This document shows positions 1 to 6,103 of a stretch of DNA of 6,381 nt, piece after piece; the first letter of the stretch is position 1; each line of letters opens with the position of its first letter. The position numbers and the translations under genes are program-made. The stretch spans positions 1 through 6,381 of the forward strand of contig JAHFTM010000110.1 in the NCBI GenBank assembly GCA_023269335.1, in the 5' to 3' direction. Under the pieces are notes generated by a model. The model did no database searches and was not told the DNA's origin. It was given only the letters and a program-made list of their open reading frames with translations. The DNA comes from Chlamydiia bacterium (GTDB lineage: Bacteria; Chlamydiota; Chlamydiia; Chlamydiales; FEN-1388).

Positions 1-2
1 GC

Positions 3-860
3 GTTGGCACTCGTATTAATAGATATATTATAAATCGACTTACTGAAGAAGCTTTACGCGCATTTGCTGAGCAAATGCCGCAATTAAGAGAGCTCTTCAT
101 TCGCGATATTCCGCTTACAGCTGTGAATGCAATAGGAAGCTTTACTAACCTTGAAGCACTGACACTTTTTATAGGTAGCGGTGTTCGTAAGATTAACTAC
201 GAAATACCTGGCACATGCTTCGATTCGTTGAAAAATCTAAAAAAATTATGCCTTGTGGACTTACCAGAGAGTGGCTGTAATGGCGTGGCCGGCCTTGATG
301 GAGTTTCAGCAGGTTTGCAAGAGTTGACAATCAATATCCCCTATTTTAGCGAGCGCCTTACCGAAGCGCTTGCAAGGTTTCAGCGATTAAAAAAATTATT
401 GGTAGTTATAACAGCTTATGGAAATACTACTTCTCAAATCAAAGAGGACGTCGAAGCTAATGCAGTTGATGTGAACGATGTTTTTGCAAGGCTTGCTCCC
501 TCCTGGACAAAGCTTACTGACCTAGAAGTTATAAGTGGTATTATTGGACTCAATCATATAACACAAATTTTTCACGAGACTGTTTCACCTATGTTTTTTG
601 TAGAAATAAGTAAAATTGGGGTAACCACACAGGGATTAGATGCTCTTTTACAGATGCCACGACTTGCACGAATGAACTGCAACTGGAGCATAAATATGGA
701 TAATTTACGCACGTTTGCAGCACAACATCCTCAGCTGAAACAGGTGGATGGTTCGCCCATAAGCAGGTTTGATGATGAGACTTCCATACAAAACGCGGCT
801 GAAGAATCTGTTACACTGAAACCAACTGTGATTCCGCCAATCTGCACTGAAGTTGATTAG
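3..860 (+). CDS. Leucine-rich-repeat (RNI/F-box-type) protein, 5' end outside the window
   Basis: The frame is open from the first bases of the window and gives 285 visible residues ending at TAG. I treat it as 5'-truncated because the first internal ATG (position 75) has no Shine-Dalgarno sequence and falls in the middle of a repeat unit (LTEEALRAFAEQMPQLRELFI). The protein is built of about nine degenerate units of 23-26 residues, each with a helix followed by a PxLxxLxL-like strand: for example FTNLEALTLFI, LKNLKKLCLVDL, FQRLKKLLVV, WTKLTDLEVI, MPRLARMNC and HPQLKQVDG. The unit length resembles the ribonuclease-inhibitor or F-box-associated LRR class. Such domains are protein-binding solenoids. 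About 50 polar residues follow the last repeat. No catalytic domain, signal peptide or membrane segment is visible. An F-box, U-box or other domain could lie upstream, outside the window. The gene converges on the kinase gene with a 52-base gap. The LRR call is firm; the target and cellular location are unknown. Confidence 0.8.
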   Translation, partial: VGTRINRYIINRLTEEALRAFAEQMPQLRELFIRDIPLTAVNAIGSFTNLEALTLFIGSGVRKINYEIPGTCFDSLKNLKKLCLVDLPESGCNGVAGLDGVSAGLQELTINIPYFSERLTEALARFQRLKKLLVVITAYGNTTSQIKEDVEANAVDVNDVFARLAPSWTKLTDLEVISGIIGLNHITQIFHETVSPMFFVEISKIGVTTQGLDALLQMPRLARMNCNWSINMDNLRTFAAQHPQLKQVDGSPISRFDDETSIQNAAEESVTLKPTVIPPICTEVD

Positions 861-912
861 AGCTACTTCTGGTTACCTCTATTCTTACAGAATGTTCCTC
901 TGTAATTCCATT
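861..912. other. Short convergent intergenic gap without a clear terminator
   Basis: These 52 bases separate the stop codons of the LRR gene (+) and the kinase gene (-). The only structure I see is a weak 5-bp hairpin (ATTCT at 881-885 with AGAAT at 889-893, 3-base loop) with no T-run on either side. No convincing intrinsic terminator is present, so transcripts may overlap or end by another mechanism. Confidence 0.4.
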
Positions 913-3210
913 CTAAATTTGAGCAAGAAGCTCTTGTGCACGTTGTGCTGTGTACCTTTCTTTAGGATCGGAATGTAGTAAACCACGAATCGCTTCCTGC
1001 ACTTGTGGAGGCAAATTTTTTGGTAGCTGAAATGTCTTCTCAGGAGGAGCCATAGCAGCTATCTGTCTTTGCGCACTCTTTTTTGATATATTTTTAATAT
1101 TCACTTGTCCCAAAACGGCATCCCAGGGCGGATTTTTCCCAACAAACAGTTTATACAGCATACAGCCTGTAGCCCAGCTATCACATTTTTTGCAGTCACC
1201 AGTAAACACTTTGCTCTTAGAAGTAGTCAATAACTCTGGTGCTGTTTCAGAAATTGACCCATACTGACCTGGAAAGCGTTTTTCTCCCTTTCCACTTGCA
1301 TCAACTACGACACTCAAACCAAAATCTGTAAGTGCTGCACGAGCTCTTCCCTGGCTAGAGTACGCAAGCACATTATCAAGCTTAAGATCACAATGAGCTA
1401 TGTTCAAGTTGTGCATACTCACGACACCCGTCAAGATATCCTTTGCAACCTGCAGACGTTCTGGAGCAGAAAGCCCTTCGATTCTGTTAGTTAAGGATCC
1501 CTCTGCAAGTTGGCAGATCATAGTGACTGAGTCTGGCAGACTATGAGCATCAACCGTATCTGTCCACTCTTGAGCAATATGGAAAGGAATAATTCCTGGT
1601 TGGCCTTGGAGTCGTTTGAAAATTTCTGCTTCTGTACGTGCCATCAGTATATTTTTCTTCGTTATGTTCATCTCTAAATTTGCCACCATTTCAAAATTTC
1701 TTCGCTGATTTTGAAAAATGCGCATTGCTTTTTTCACCGTTTTAGATGATCCAATGCCTAGCCGCTCACCGCGCTTCAGATCTAAAACATACACTCCACT
1801 TTTACTTGCAATAACTCGACGTGAAAGTCCAGACTCTTCGGGATGGAGAATGCGATCGGCCACTTTTTGCACCTTGCAAATGACTGTTTCGACAAAAATC
1901 GCAATTTTCAATGCTTCAACTGGTTCTATACCGCTATTCTCACTTTGAATTGCTTTGCATCTCTCTTGAATATGAGCTCTTTGAGCGGAATATTTTCTCG
2001 TTATAAGATCATGCAGTTGCGATTCACTCATCCCTGCAGTTTCGCTCTTAAATTGCACTGTAGCTTGTTCAAATGCAAGGTCTGATGACTGAGGCTGTAA
2101 TGCTCCCCCCGATAGTGGGCTTGGAGCACTTTCTAGACGTAATTTCTCCATCATTTCTGTAGCTTCCCGCACTTGATCTTGTTCTCGTGCCATGATCTGT
2201 GCACGCTCGGCATGTAGCCGAGCTTCCCCTACCTGTATTTCTGAAGGAACAACAGCTGGGCCTTCATCAAAGAGCGCTGGCTTGACAGGGGCTAGTCTTG
2301 GGGGCTCTGTTTCTTGAGCCGGAGGCAGAGATTGTTGTTCCTGAGGCTGCGCGCTTCTATCTGTGAGTGACTGGGGAGCCAAGGGCATTGCAATTTCTAA
2401 AGCAGCTGTTGGTTGCGACGACGGCACTTCTTCTGCTTGTGCTGAGACACTCTCGATAACCACCTGAAGCATTGGTCCATTAATTCTGGTTGGATCACCT
2501 GACGCACCACCTAATAAAACTGTTGCAGCAGCTTGAGCAACAGAGCGGCTTTCACTGCCAGCACTTGGTGGGGGTGTAGGAGCTATTGTCACTCGACCAT
2601 CTTGACGAGGCGTACTGATGCTTCTTAATACACTATTGGCTGCTTGTTGAGACTCTGCTGCTTGATGCAACTGTTGTTGATCATGTAGATCAGTAGCAAG
2701 CTGAGCTATACCATCGATTAACTGACGAGCTTCAGCAGGTGGTACAACTGGAGCTGCAGGATTCAATACTTCGAATTGCCTCCCCTTAAGAAACGCTGTA
2801 TATAATGCCTGTTTATCTAGATCTGGATTTAGCTTTACGCTATTGTTCTGATACAGAAGACCTGCTCGTTGTATATCTTTTCTACTTAAAAATTTCTGTA
2901 AGTGCGCTACAACCTCTTGATCCGAAAATGATACCTTTCGTTTTGCGCTTCCTACATTCCTTTTTAAAAATTCTTCTACACTTTTTCGACCTAATGTATA
3001 CATCGTTCCATTGATGTTTACGTCAATAATTTTACCTAATTTAAGTCCAAAATAATGAGAAATTGATGAAATAAGGCTATTTCTTCTTTTTTCTTCTGAG
3101 AAATTATAAAGCACTTTAATGCCTGCTTTATTATTACTACTTAATTTCCTTTGATTACTTTCTGCATAAGCTAGGAAACGATCTACACCATCACCGGGAA
3201 TAGCACCCAT
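913..3210 (-). CDS. Eukaryotic-type Ser/Thr protein kinase with a novel N-terminal domain and WNK-like lysine arrangement
   Basis: This is a 765-residue protein. Its ATG start is supported by AAGGAG seven bases upstream. Residues 45-114 form a small alpha/beta-looking domain homologous to the N-terminus of the divergent neighbour. Residues 150-400 are a Gln/Pro/Ala-rich, probably disordered linker with a charged helix near 325-360. Residues 480-765 are a protein kinase domain: Gly-rich loop LGIGSSKTVKKA (484-495), alpha-C Glu E527, catalytic loop HCDLKLDN (H606, D608, K610, N613), DFG (629-631), APE (657-659), DSWATG (677-682) and the subdomain XI arginine R752. These indicate ATP-dependent phosphorylation of Ser/Thr. 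Two key positions are unusual. The beta-3 VAxK lysine is leucine (VANL, L512), and K490 in the Gly loop aligns with the relocated lysine of WNK kinases. The HRD arginine is cysteine (non-RD type). No transmembrane helix or PASTA repeats are present, so it is not a typical PknB-type receptor kinase. It is probably cytosolic or secreted into a host; the substrate is unknown. A pseudokinase is the alternative, made less likely by the intact HxDLKxxN and DFG. Confidence 0.9.
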   Translation of the reverse strand: MGAIPGDGVDRFLAYAESNQRKLSSNNKAGIKVLYNFSEEKRRNSLISSISHYFGLKLGKIIDVNINGTMYTLGRKSVEEFLKRNVGSAKRKVSFSDQEVVAHLQKFLSRKDIQRAGLLYQNNSVKLNPDLDKQALYTAFLKGRQFEVLNPAAPVVPPAEARQLIDGIAQLATDLHDQQQLHQAAESQQAANSVLRSISTPRQDGRVTIAPTPPPSAGSESRSVAQAAATVLLGGASGDPTRINGPMLQVVIESVSAQAEEVPSSQPTAALEIAMPLAPQSLTDRSAQPQEQQSLPPAQETEPPRLAPVKPALFDEGPAVVPSEIQVGEARLHAERAQIMAREQDQVREATEMMEKLRLESAPSPLSGGALQPQSSDLAFEQATVQFKSETAGMSESQLHDLITRKYSAQRAHIQERCKAIQSENSGIEPVEALKIAIFVETVICKVQKVADRILHPEESGLSRRVIASKSGVYVLDLKRGERLGIGSSKTVKKAMRIFQNQRRNFEMVANLEMNITKKNILMARTEAEIFKRLQGQPGIIPFHIAQEWTDTVDAHSLPDSVTMICQLAEGSLTNRIEGLSAPERLQVAKDILTGVVSMHNLNIAHCDLKLDNVLAYSSQGRARAALTDFGLSVVVDASGKGEKRFPGQYGSISETAPELLTTSKSKVFTGDCKKCDSWATGCMLYKLFVGKNPPWDAVLGQVNIKNISKKSAQRQIAAMAPPEKTFQLPKNLPPQVQEAIRGLLHSDPKERYTAQRAQELLAQI

Positions 3211-3217
3211 ACAGGAA

Positions 3218-3223
3218 CTCCTT
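3218..3223 (-). promoter_or_regulatory. Ribosome binding site of the kinase gene
   Basis: Read on the minus strand, AAGGAG lies seven bases before the ATG at 3210-3208. This is a strong Shine-Dalgarno sequence and fixes the kinase start. Confidence 0.75.
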
Positions 3224-3291
3224 AGCTAGAAGTAAAACCAATCTACTCATTCATATACATTTAAATAGATTCAACTAACCTCAGCATACCA

Positions 3292-3297
3292 ATTATA
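3292..3297 (-). promoter_or_regulatory. Candidate -10 element for the kinase gene
   Basis: On the minus strand this hexamer is a perfect TATAAT. It lies about 80 bases before the kinase ATG. No good -35 hexamer is visible at 16-18 bases; a TTTACA at 3308-3313 is only 10 bases away from it. The surrounding DNA is very AT-rich, so chance matches are expected. An alternative pairing is that TTTACA with TATGCT (3283-3288) at a 19-base spacing. Confidence 0.3.
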
Positions 3298-3324
3298 ATA
3301 ATTTATTTGTAAAATAATTATTAT
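3295..3324. repeat. AT-rich inverted repeat in the divergent promoter region
   Basis: ATAATAATT at 3295-3303 is the exact reverse complement of AATTATTAT at 3316-3324, with a 12-base spacer. The dyad lies between the two divergent genes and overlaps the candidate -10 of the kinase gene. It could be an operator that co-regulates both genes. Because only A and T are involved, chance is a real alternative. Confidence 0.4.
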
Positions 3325-3325
3325 G

Positions 3326-3331
3326 TATGAT
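3326..3331 (+). promoter_or_regulatory. Candidate -10 element for the 695-residue protein gene
   Basis: TATGAT matches five of six bases of the sigma-70 -10 consensus and lies 56 bases before the ATG at 3388. No convincing -35 is seen, the region 17 bases upstream being TTATTT-like. A second candidate is TATAAC at 3359-3364. It would give a transcription start very close to the Shine-Dalgarno sequence. Confidence 0.25.
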
Positions 3332-3374
3332 AATAATAAGTTAAGACGACAAAAAGCTTATAACTTAAAAAGTT

Positions 3375-3379
3375 GGAGG
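3375..3379 (+). promoter_or_regulatory. Ribosome binding site that decides the start of the 695-residue protein
   Basis: GGAGG lies eight bases before the ATG at 3388. The frame could be extended five codons upstream to a TTG at 3373, but that codon overlaps the Shine-Dalgarno sequence itself, so the ATG at 3388 is preferred. Confidence 0.8.
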
Positions 3380-3387
3380 ATATAAAT

Positions 3388-5475
3388 ATGGCATCAGCAG
3401 CATCAGGTGCAAGACAACCACCTAGTGAAATTCGTTTTCTTGCAGAGTTAGATCAAACAGGCTCAGGCAAGGCTGGCTTTGACGCTCAAAAAGCTAATAG
3501 AAAAAGTAAAACAAATACACCCTGGAATGACGCTGCTGGAATGAAGGAAGGAATTAAAATCAGTGCAAATCTTAGTTCCGTGAGGCTTTTCTTTAGCCGA
3601 CTTTTTGGAATGACCGTAAATATTGAGATCGGTGATAAAACATATGCTTGTGGACGTAGTAGTTTAGAGCATTTTCTTCGTCGTCACGCAAATGAAGCAA
3701 ACCTACAGGATAAGATAGGTGTAAACGGAAACAAGGGACCCTTAGAATATTCAGACCTTGCTGAAGGATTAAAAAATTTGTTAGCCAACAAAGATGTGCA
3801 AAACACGATTCGATCAGAAGTAGTAAGAGGACAGCAGGCAAAAGCCCCTACAGATCCAAAACTTCGATTATATAAAGACCTCGCAAATGCTGAGGAGATT
3901 CAACAAACGGTCAGGGTGCTTGGTCCCTACAATAAGAATTTTCCTCTAACCGTAAATCAGTTACGCTCCCTCATGCAGGAAGCACATGTCGAGCCTGTTT
4001 TTGCTCCAGCTAGAGGAGGCCAGCCTCCTGTTCCTGCTCCAAACCAGCAACCAGCGATCGTAGTAGCACCACATGCACCGATTGTTTCGGCAAGTGTAAG
4101 TGAAGCAGCTGTTCCAGTAGCAGTGGCGGTAGCAACTCTTGCAAGTGCGACAGTCGCTATAGGTGCTAATGGACAAGATAAGCAGGAAGCAACAGATGCT
4201 GTTGCTTTAGCAAATAATGATCAGGAAGCTGTAAGTGCATTAAGGCATATAGTTGATGATGTTGTTGAAGCCCCTGCAGCTGCAGCTAGCCCTCCCAAAT
4301 CACCTGCAAGACAACGACCAACACCTCTTATTATTCCCGAATCTACGCATGCACCATTCAAATCTTCTCGTGCCCAGACTCCACAGCCTGAAAGATCTGA
4401 ACGCAGATCTCATGCTGAACCCATATCAGCACGTGACCAATCACCAAGGTTACCAAAAGCACCGCCACCAAGTCCACAAACACCGATACAACCACAGACT
4501 GCAGCTCCGTCTCCACGTCCAGCAGCCTTGCATATTCCAGAGAACGTAGATCTAACTATTACGAATGATGTTCCGACGCTTGTAAACAAGCGAAATTTAA
4601 TTCCCGACAGCCCAATGGACACCCCCACGCCTTTAGTTTCACCCAGAGCTGCCACACCCAGAACAGAGCCTAGCACACCTATCGCTGCTACTGTAGTTAA
4701 ACCTCCATCACCAAAAGTAGCAGCTCAACCAGCTCCGGTAGATGAACGACGACAAATTGCAGAACAAGCTGCAGCTAAAGCAAGGCTGAGACAACCTGTC
4801 GCTATCCCTGAAAGAGGGCTTTCAGAATCCACTAGAGCTGAATTTAGAGCTGATAGAGCTAGAGAGAAACTTCCAATAGTAAATGCAGAGACTCCACTTC
4901 CAATAATAGAGGTCTCAAAAGAGGCTCAAAGAGCACCTTCGCGACCAGCCCCTTTGCGACCACAAGCATCTCAAGCTGCTTCAGCTCCAGCACCTGTTGT
5001 AGCTCGACCTGCATCACCAAGAGCCGCAGCACAACCAGCAGCAGCTGCTGCAAGATCACCAATTGAACAGCTGGAAGAGGCAGCAAACAATGTACAAATA
5101 GACATGGATAGCTTCTCTTATTGCACCGGTAATCTTCAGGGTATACTTCAAAATAAACAAGGGGCTGTCTATGACAGAGCCTTGAATGTTGTTTTGCTTT
5201 CACCAAAGAAAACTGAGAAAAAATGGCATAATAATTGGGCTATGCAAACCATTGCACGTGGCACAGAGCAACTGCCACATGCTGCAGTTGTATTACGCTT
5301 CAAAGCAAATATAGACCATATGACTCAGCAAAATGCCCCATTTCTTAATGCGCTGAAGAACATCCCACAAGATCAAAAGCCTCTATTAATAAGAATTGCA
5401 CAAGAAGTTTTTGGTAAAGGTACTAATACATATAATTCTTTTATACAAACATTAGTAGGCACAAAAGCGTGGTAA
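3388..5475 (+). CDS. Pro/Ala-rich multidomain protein sharing the N-terminal domain of the adjacent kinase
   Basis: This is a 695-residue protein of unrecognised family. Residues 1-55 are polar and flexible, rich in Ala, Ser and Gly at the very start. Residues 60-138 match residues 45-114 of the divergently encoded kinase (shared motifs GxxxxxxxIxxxxY, CGRxSxExFLRR and NKDVQ). Residues 200-558 are low complexity, dominated by Pro, Ala and Ser, and contain 18 SP or TP dipeptides between 301 and 558, several followed by a basic residue (SPAR, SPRL, SPRP, SPRA, TPRT, SPKV). Near-repeats of the type SPRAAAQPAA occur around 418, 441 and 543. Residues 240-263 are uncharged and Ala/Val-rich and could be a weak membrane segment. 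Residues 557-695 look like a folded C-terminal domain with Trp (613, 617, 695) and mixed helix and strand; I see no known catalytic motif there. The gene is followed by a strong terminator. The context suggests a partner, scaffold or substrate of the kinase; that is inference. Secretion through a type III system is possible but unproven. Confidence 0.85.
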   Translation: MASAASGARQPPSEIRFLAELDQTGSGKAGFDAQKANRKSKTNTPWNDAAGMKEGIKISANLSSVRLFFSRLFGMTVNIEIGDKTYACGRSSLEHFLRRHANEANLQDKIGVNGNKGPLEYSDLAEGLKNLLANKDVQNTIRSEVVRGQQAKAPTDPKLRLYKDLANAEEIQQTVRVLGPYNKNFPLTVNQLRSLMQEAHVEPVFAPARGGQPPVPAPNQQPAIVVAPHAPIVSASVSEAAVPVAVAVATLASATVAIGANGQDKQEATDAVALANNDQEAVSALRHIVDDVVEAPAAAASPPKSPARQRPTPLIIPESTHAPFKSSRAQTPQPERSERRSHAEPISARDQSPRLPKAPPPSPQTPIQPQTAAPSPRPAALHIPENVDLTITNDVPTLVNKRNLIPDSPMDTPTPLVSPRAATPRTEPSTPIAATVVKPPSPKVAAQPAPVDERRQIAEQAAAKARLRQPVAIPERGLSESTRAEFRADRAREKLPIVNAETPLPIIEVSKEAQRAPSRPAPLRPQASQAASAPAPVVARPASPRAAAQPAAAAARSPIEQLEEAANNVQIDMDSFSYCTGNLQGILQNKQGAVYDRALNVVLLSPKKTEKKWHNNWAMQTIARGTEQLPHAAVVLRFKANIDHMTQQNAPFLNALKNIPQDQKPLLIRIAQEVFGKGTNTYNSFIQTLVGTKAW

Positions 5476-5495
5476 ATTAAAAACATACTATTCAA

Positions 5496-5528
5496 AAAAA
5501 GCCCAAAAAGTCAATTTTTGGGCTTTTT
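5496..5528 (+). terminator. Strong intrinsic terminator, probably bidirectional
   Basis: A perfect 14-bp hairpin pairs 5496-5509 with 5515-5528 around the 5-base loop GTCAA. Its core is GCCCAAAAA with TTTTTGGGC, flanked by an A-run on the left and a T-run on the right, so it can act on either strand. It lies 20 bases after the stop of the 695-residue protein gene and separates it from the next gene, which therefore needs its own promoter. Confidence 0.9.
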
Positions 5529-5605
5529 ATTGCTAATAAAAATACTCTATTAAAATAATATATATGATAGAATTTGCTGTATATCAATCTACACATAAGG
5601 TGTAT
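5529..5605 (+). promoter_or_regulatory. Probable promoter region of the Ser/Lys-rich protein gene
   Basis: This AT-rich 77-base stretch lies between the terminator and the gene at 5606. Candidate -10 hexamers are TAAAAT (5551-5556) and TATGAT (5563-5568). TTGCTA (5530-5535) is a partial -35 match, 15 bases from the first. No single pair is convincing, but a promoter is expected here because the upstream gene is cleanly terminated. Confidence 0.3.
5597..5600 (+). promoter_or_regulatory. Ribosome binding site that decides the start of the Ser/Lys-rich protein
   Basis: AAGG, part of AAGGTG, lies five bases before the ATG at 5606. The earlier in-frame ATG at 5564 is preceded only by A/T bases without a Shine-Dalgarno sequence and overlaps a candidate -10 hexamer, so the shorter 165-residue protein is preferred. 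Confidence 0.5.
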
Positions 5606-6103
5606 ATGGCTGCAGTTACTGCAACTAATAGTAGTGCGTCCGCTCCATTTGAGGATACTTCAGCGACTGCAAAGAAAAAAAAGGCTCGCGCTGTACGCTT
5701 TGCATCGGGCGATATCACTCAAATTATCACTGGCAAGACGCACAAAAAAGCACGCATTATCATTGAAGAATCGATTGAAAATGAGAAAATCTTCAAAAGC
5801 AACTATGGAACAGCTACTCGCTTTACCTACAAAGAAACACAAGAAAAAATAGTTCAGAGAGTTTTAGAACGTAGCGTAACAGATTTAGAAAAGGCACGTT
5901 CAGCTGCTCTCACACTTGCTCGTGAAGTTGCTGGAGAAGAGCAGACAGATACAGCAGTAACGAGTTCATCCTCTTCATCTTCTCACAAACGAAAAGTGTT
6001 ACCTGCATCATCATCAAGTGAGCTATCAACTGTTCCAGTGCCAAAAAATAGACGTATTACACGTTCAGCTACCTTGAAATCCAAGAAAAATTCTCCATCT
6101 TAA
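5606..6103 (+). CDS. Small Lys/Ser-rich protein of unknown function with NLS-like basic clusters
   Basis: This is a 165-residue protein that I do not recognise. The first 20 residues are Ala/Ser/Thr-rich and flexible. A KKKKAR cluster (23-28) leads into a probably folded, mostly helical core at 29-110 (VRFASGDITQIITGKTHKK, then charged helices containing EESIENEK and EKIVQRVLERS). The tail from 111 on is disordered, with a run of seven serines (120-126) directly followed by HKRKV (127-131) and later PKNRRITR (146-153). The basic clusters resemble eukaryotic nuclear-localisation signals (KRKV is the end of the SV40 type), and the composition would suit a nucleic-acid-binding or host-nucleus-targeted protein. 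A bacterial histone-like or nucleoid protein is the main alternative. It sits alone between a strong terminator and the convergent sufS gene. Starting at 5564 would add 14 residues (MIEFAVYQ...). No signal peptide or membrane helix is visible. That the gene is real is likely; the function is open. Confidence 0.7.
   Translation: MAAVTATNSSASAPFEDTSATAKKKKARAVRFASGDITQIITGKTHKKARIIIEESIENEKIFKSNYGTATRFTYKETQEKIVQRVLERSVTDLEKARSAALTLAREVAGEEQTDTAVTSSSSSSSHKRKVLPASSSSELSTVPVPKNRRITRSATLKSKKNSPS

Noticed and set aside
75..77. ATG at 75 as the start of the LRR gene
   Set aside because: It has no Shine-Dalgarno sequence, lies inside an LRR unit, and the frame stays open to the window edge.
881..893. 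ATTCT-TAC-AGAAT hairpin as a terminator between the LRR and kinase genes
   Set aside because: The stem is only five AT-rich pairs and no T-run follows on either strand.
1718..2085. Two plus-strand frames (76 and 80 codons) antisense to the kinase gene
   Set aside because: They overlap a well-supported kinase coding region, overlap each other and show no domain.
913..2965. Kinase read as a simple pseudokinase because the VAxK lysine is missing
   Set aside because: HxDLKxxN, DFG, APE and the alpha-C glutamate are intact, and K490 offers a WNK-type substitute lysine, so activity is more likely than not.
3373..3375. TTG start giving a 700-residue version of the Pro-rich protein
   Set aside because: The TTG overlaps the GGAGG ribosome binding site that serves the ATG at 3388.
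4253..4549. 98-codon plus-strand frame inside the Pro-rich region
   Set aside because: It is a His/Leu/Gln-rich shadow created by Pro/Ala codon bias of the main frame.
4859..5206. 115-codon minus-strand frame, Leu/Val-rich
   Set aside because: It is the antisense shadow of GCA/GCT-rich Ala codons in the main gene, with no independent ribosome binding site or domain.
5564..5566. ATG at 5564 as the start of the Ser/Lys-rich protein
   Set aside because: It lacks a ribosome binding site and overlaps a candidate -10 hexamer; the ATG at 5606 has AAGG five bases upstream. It cannot be fully excluded.
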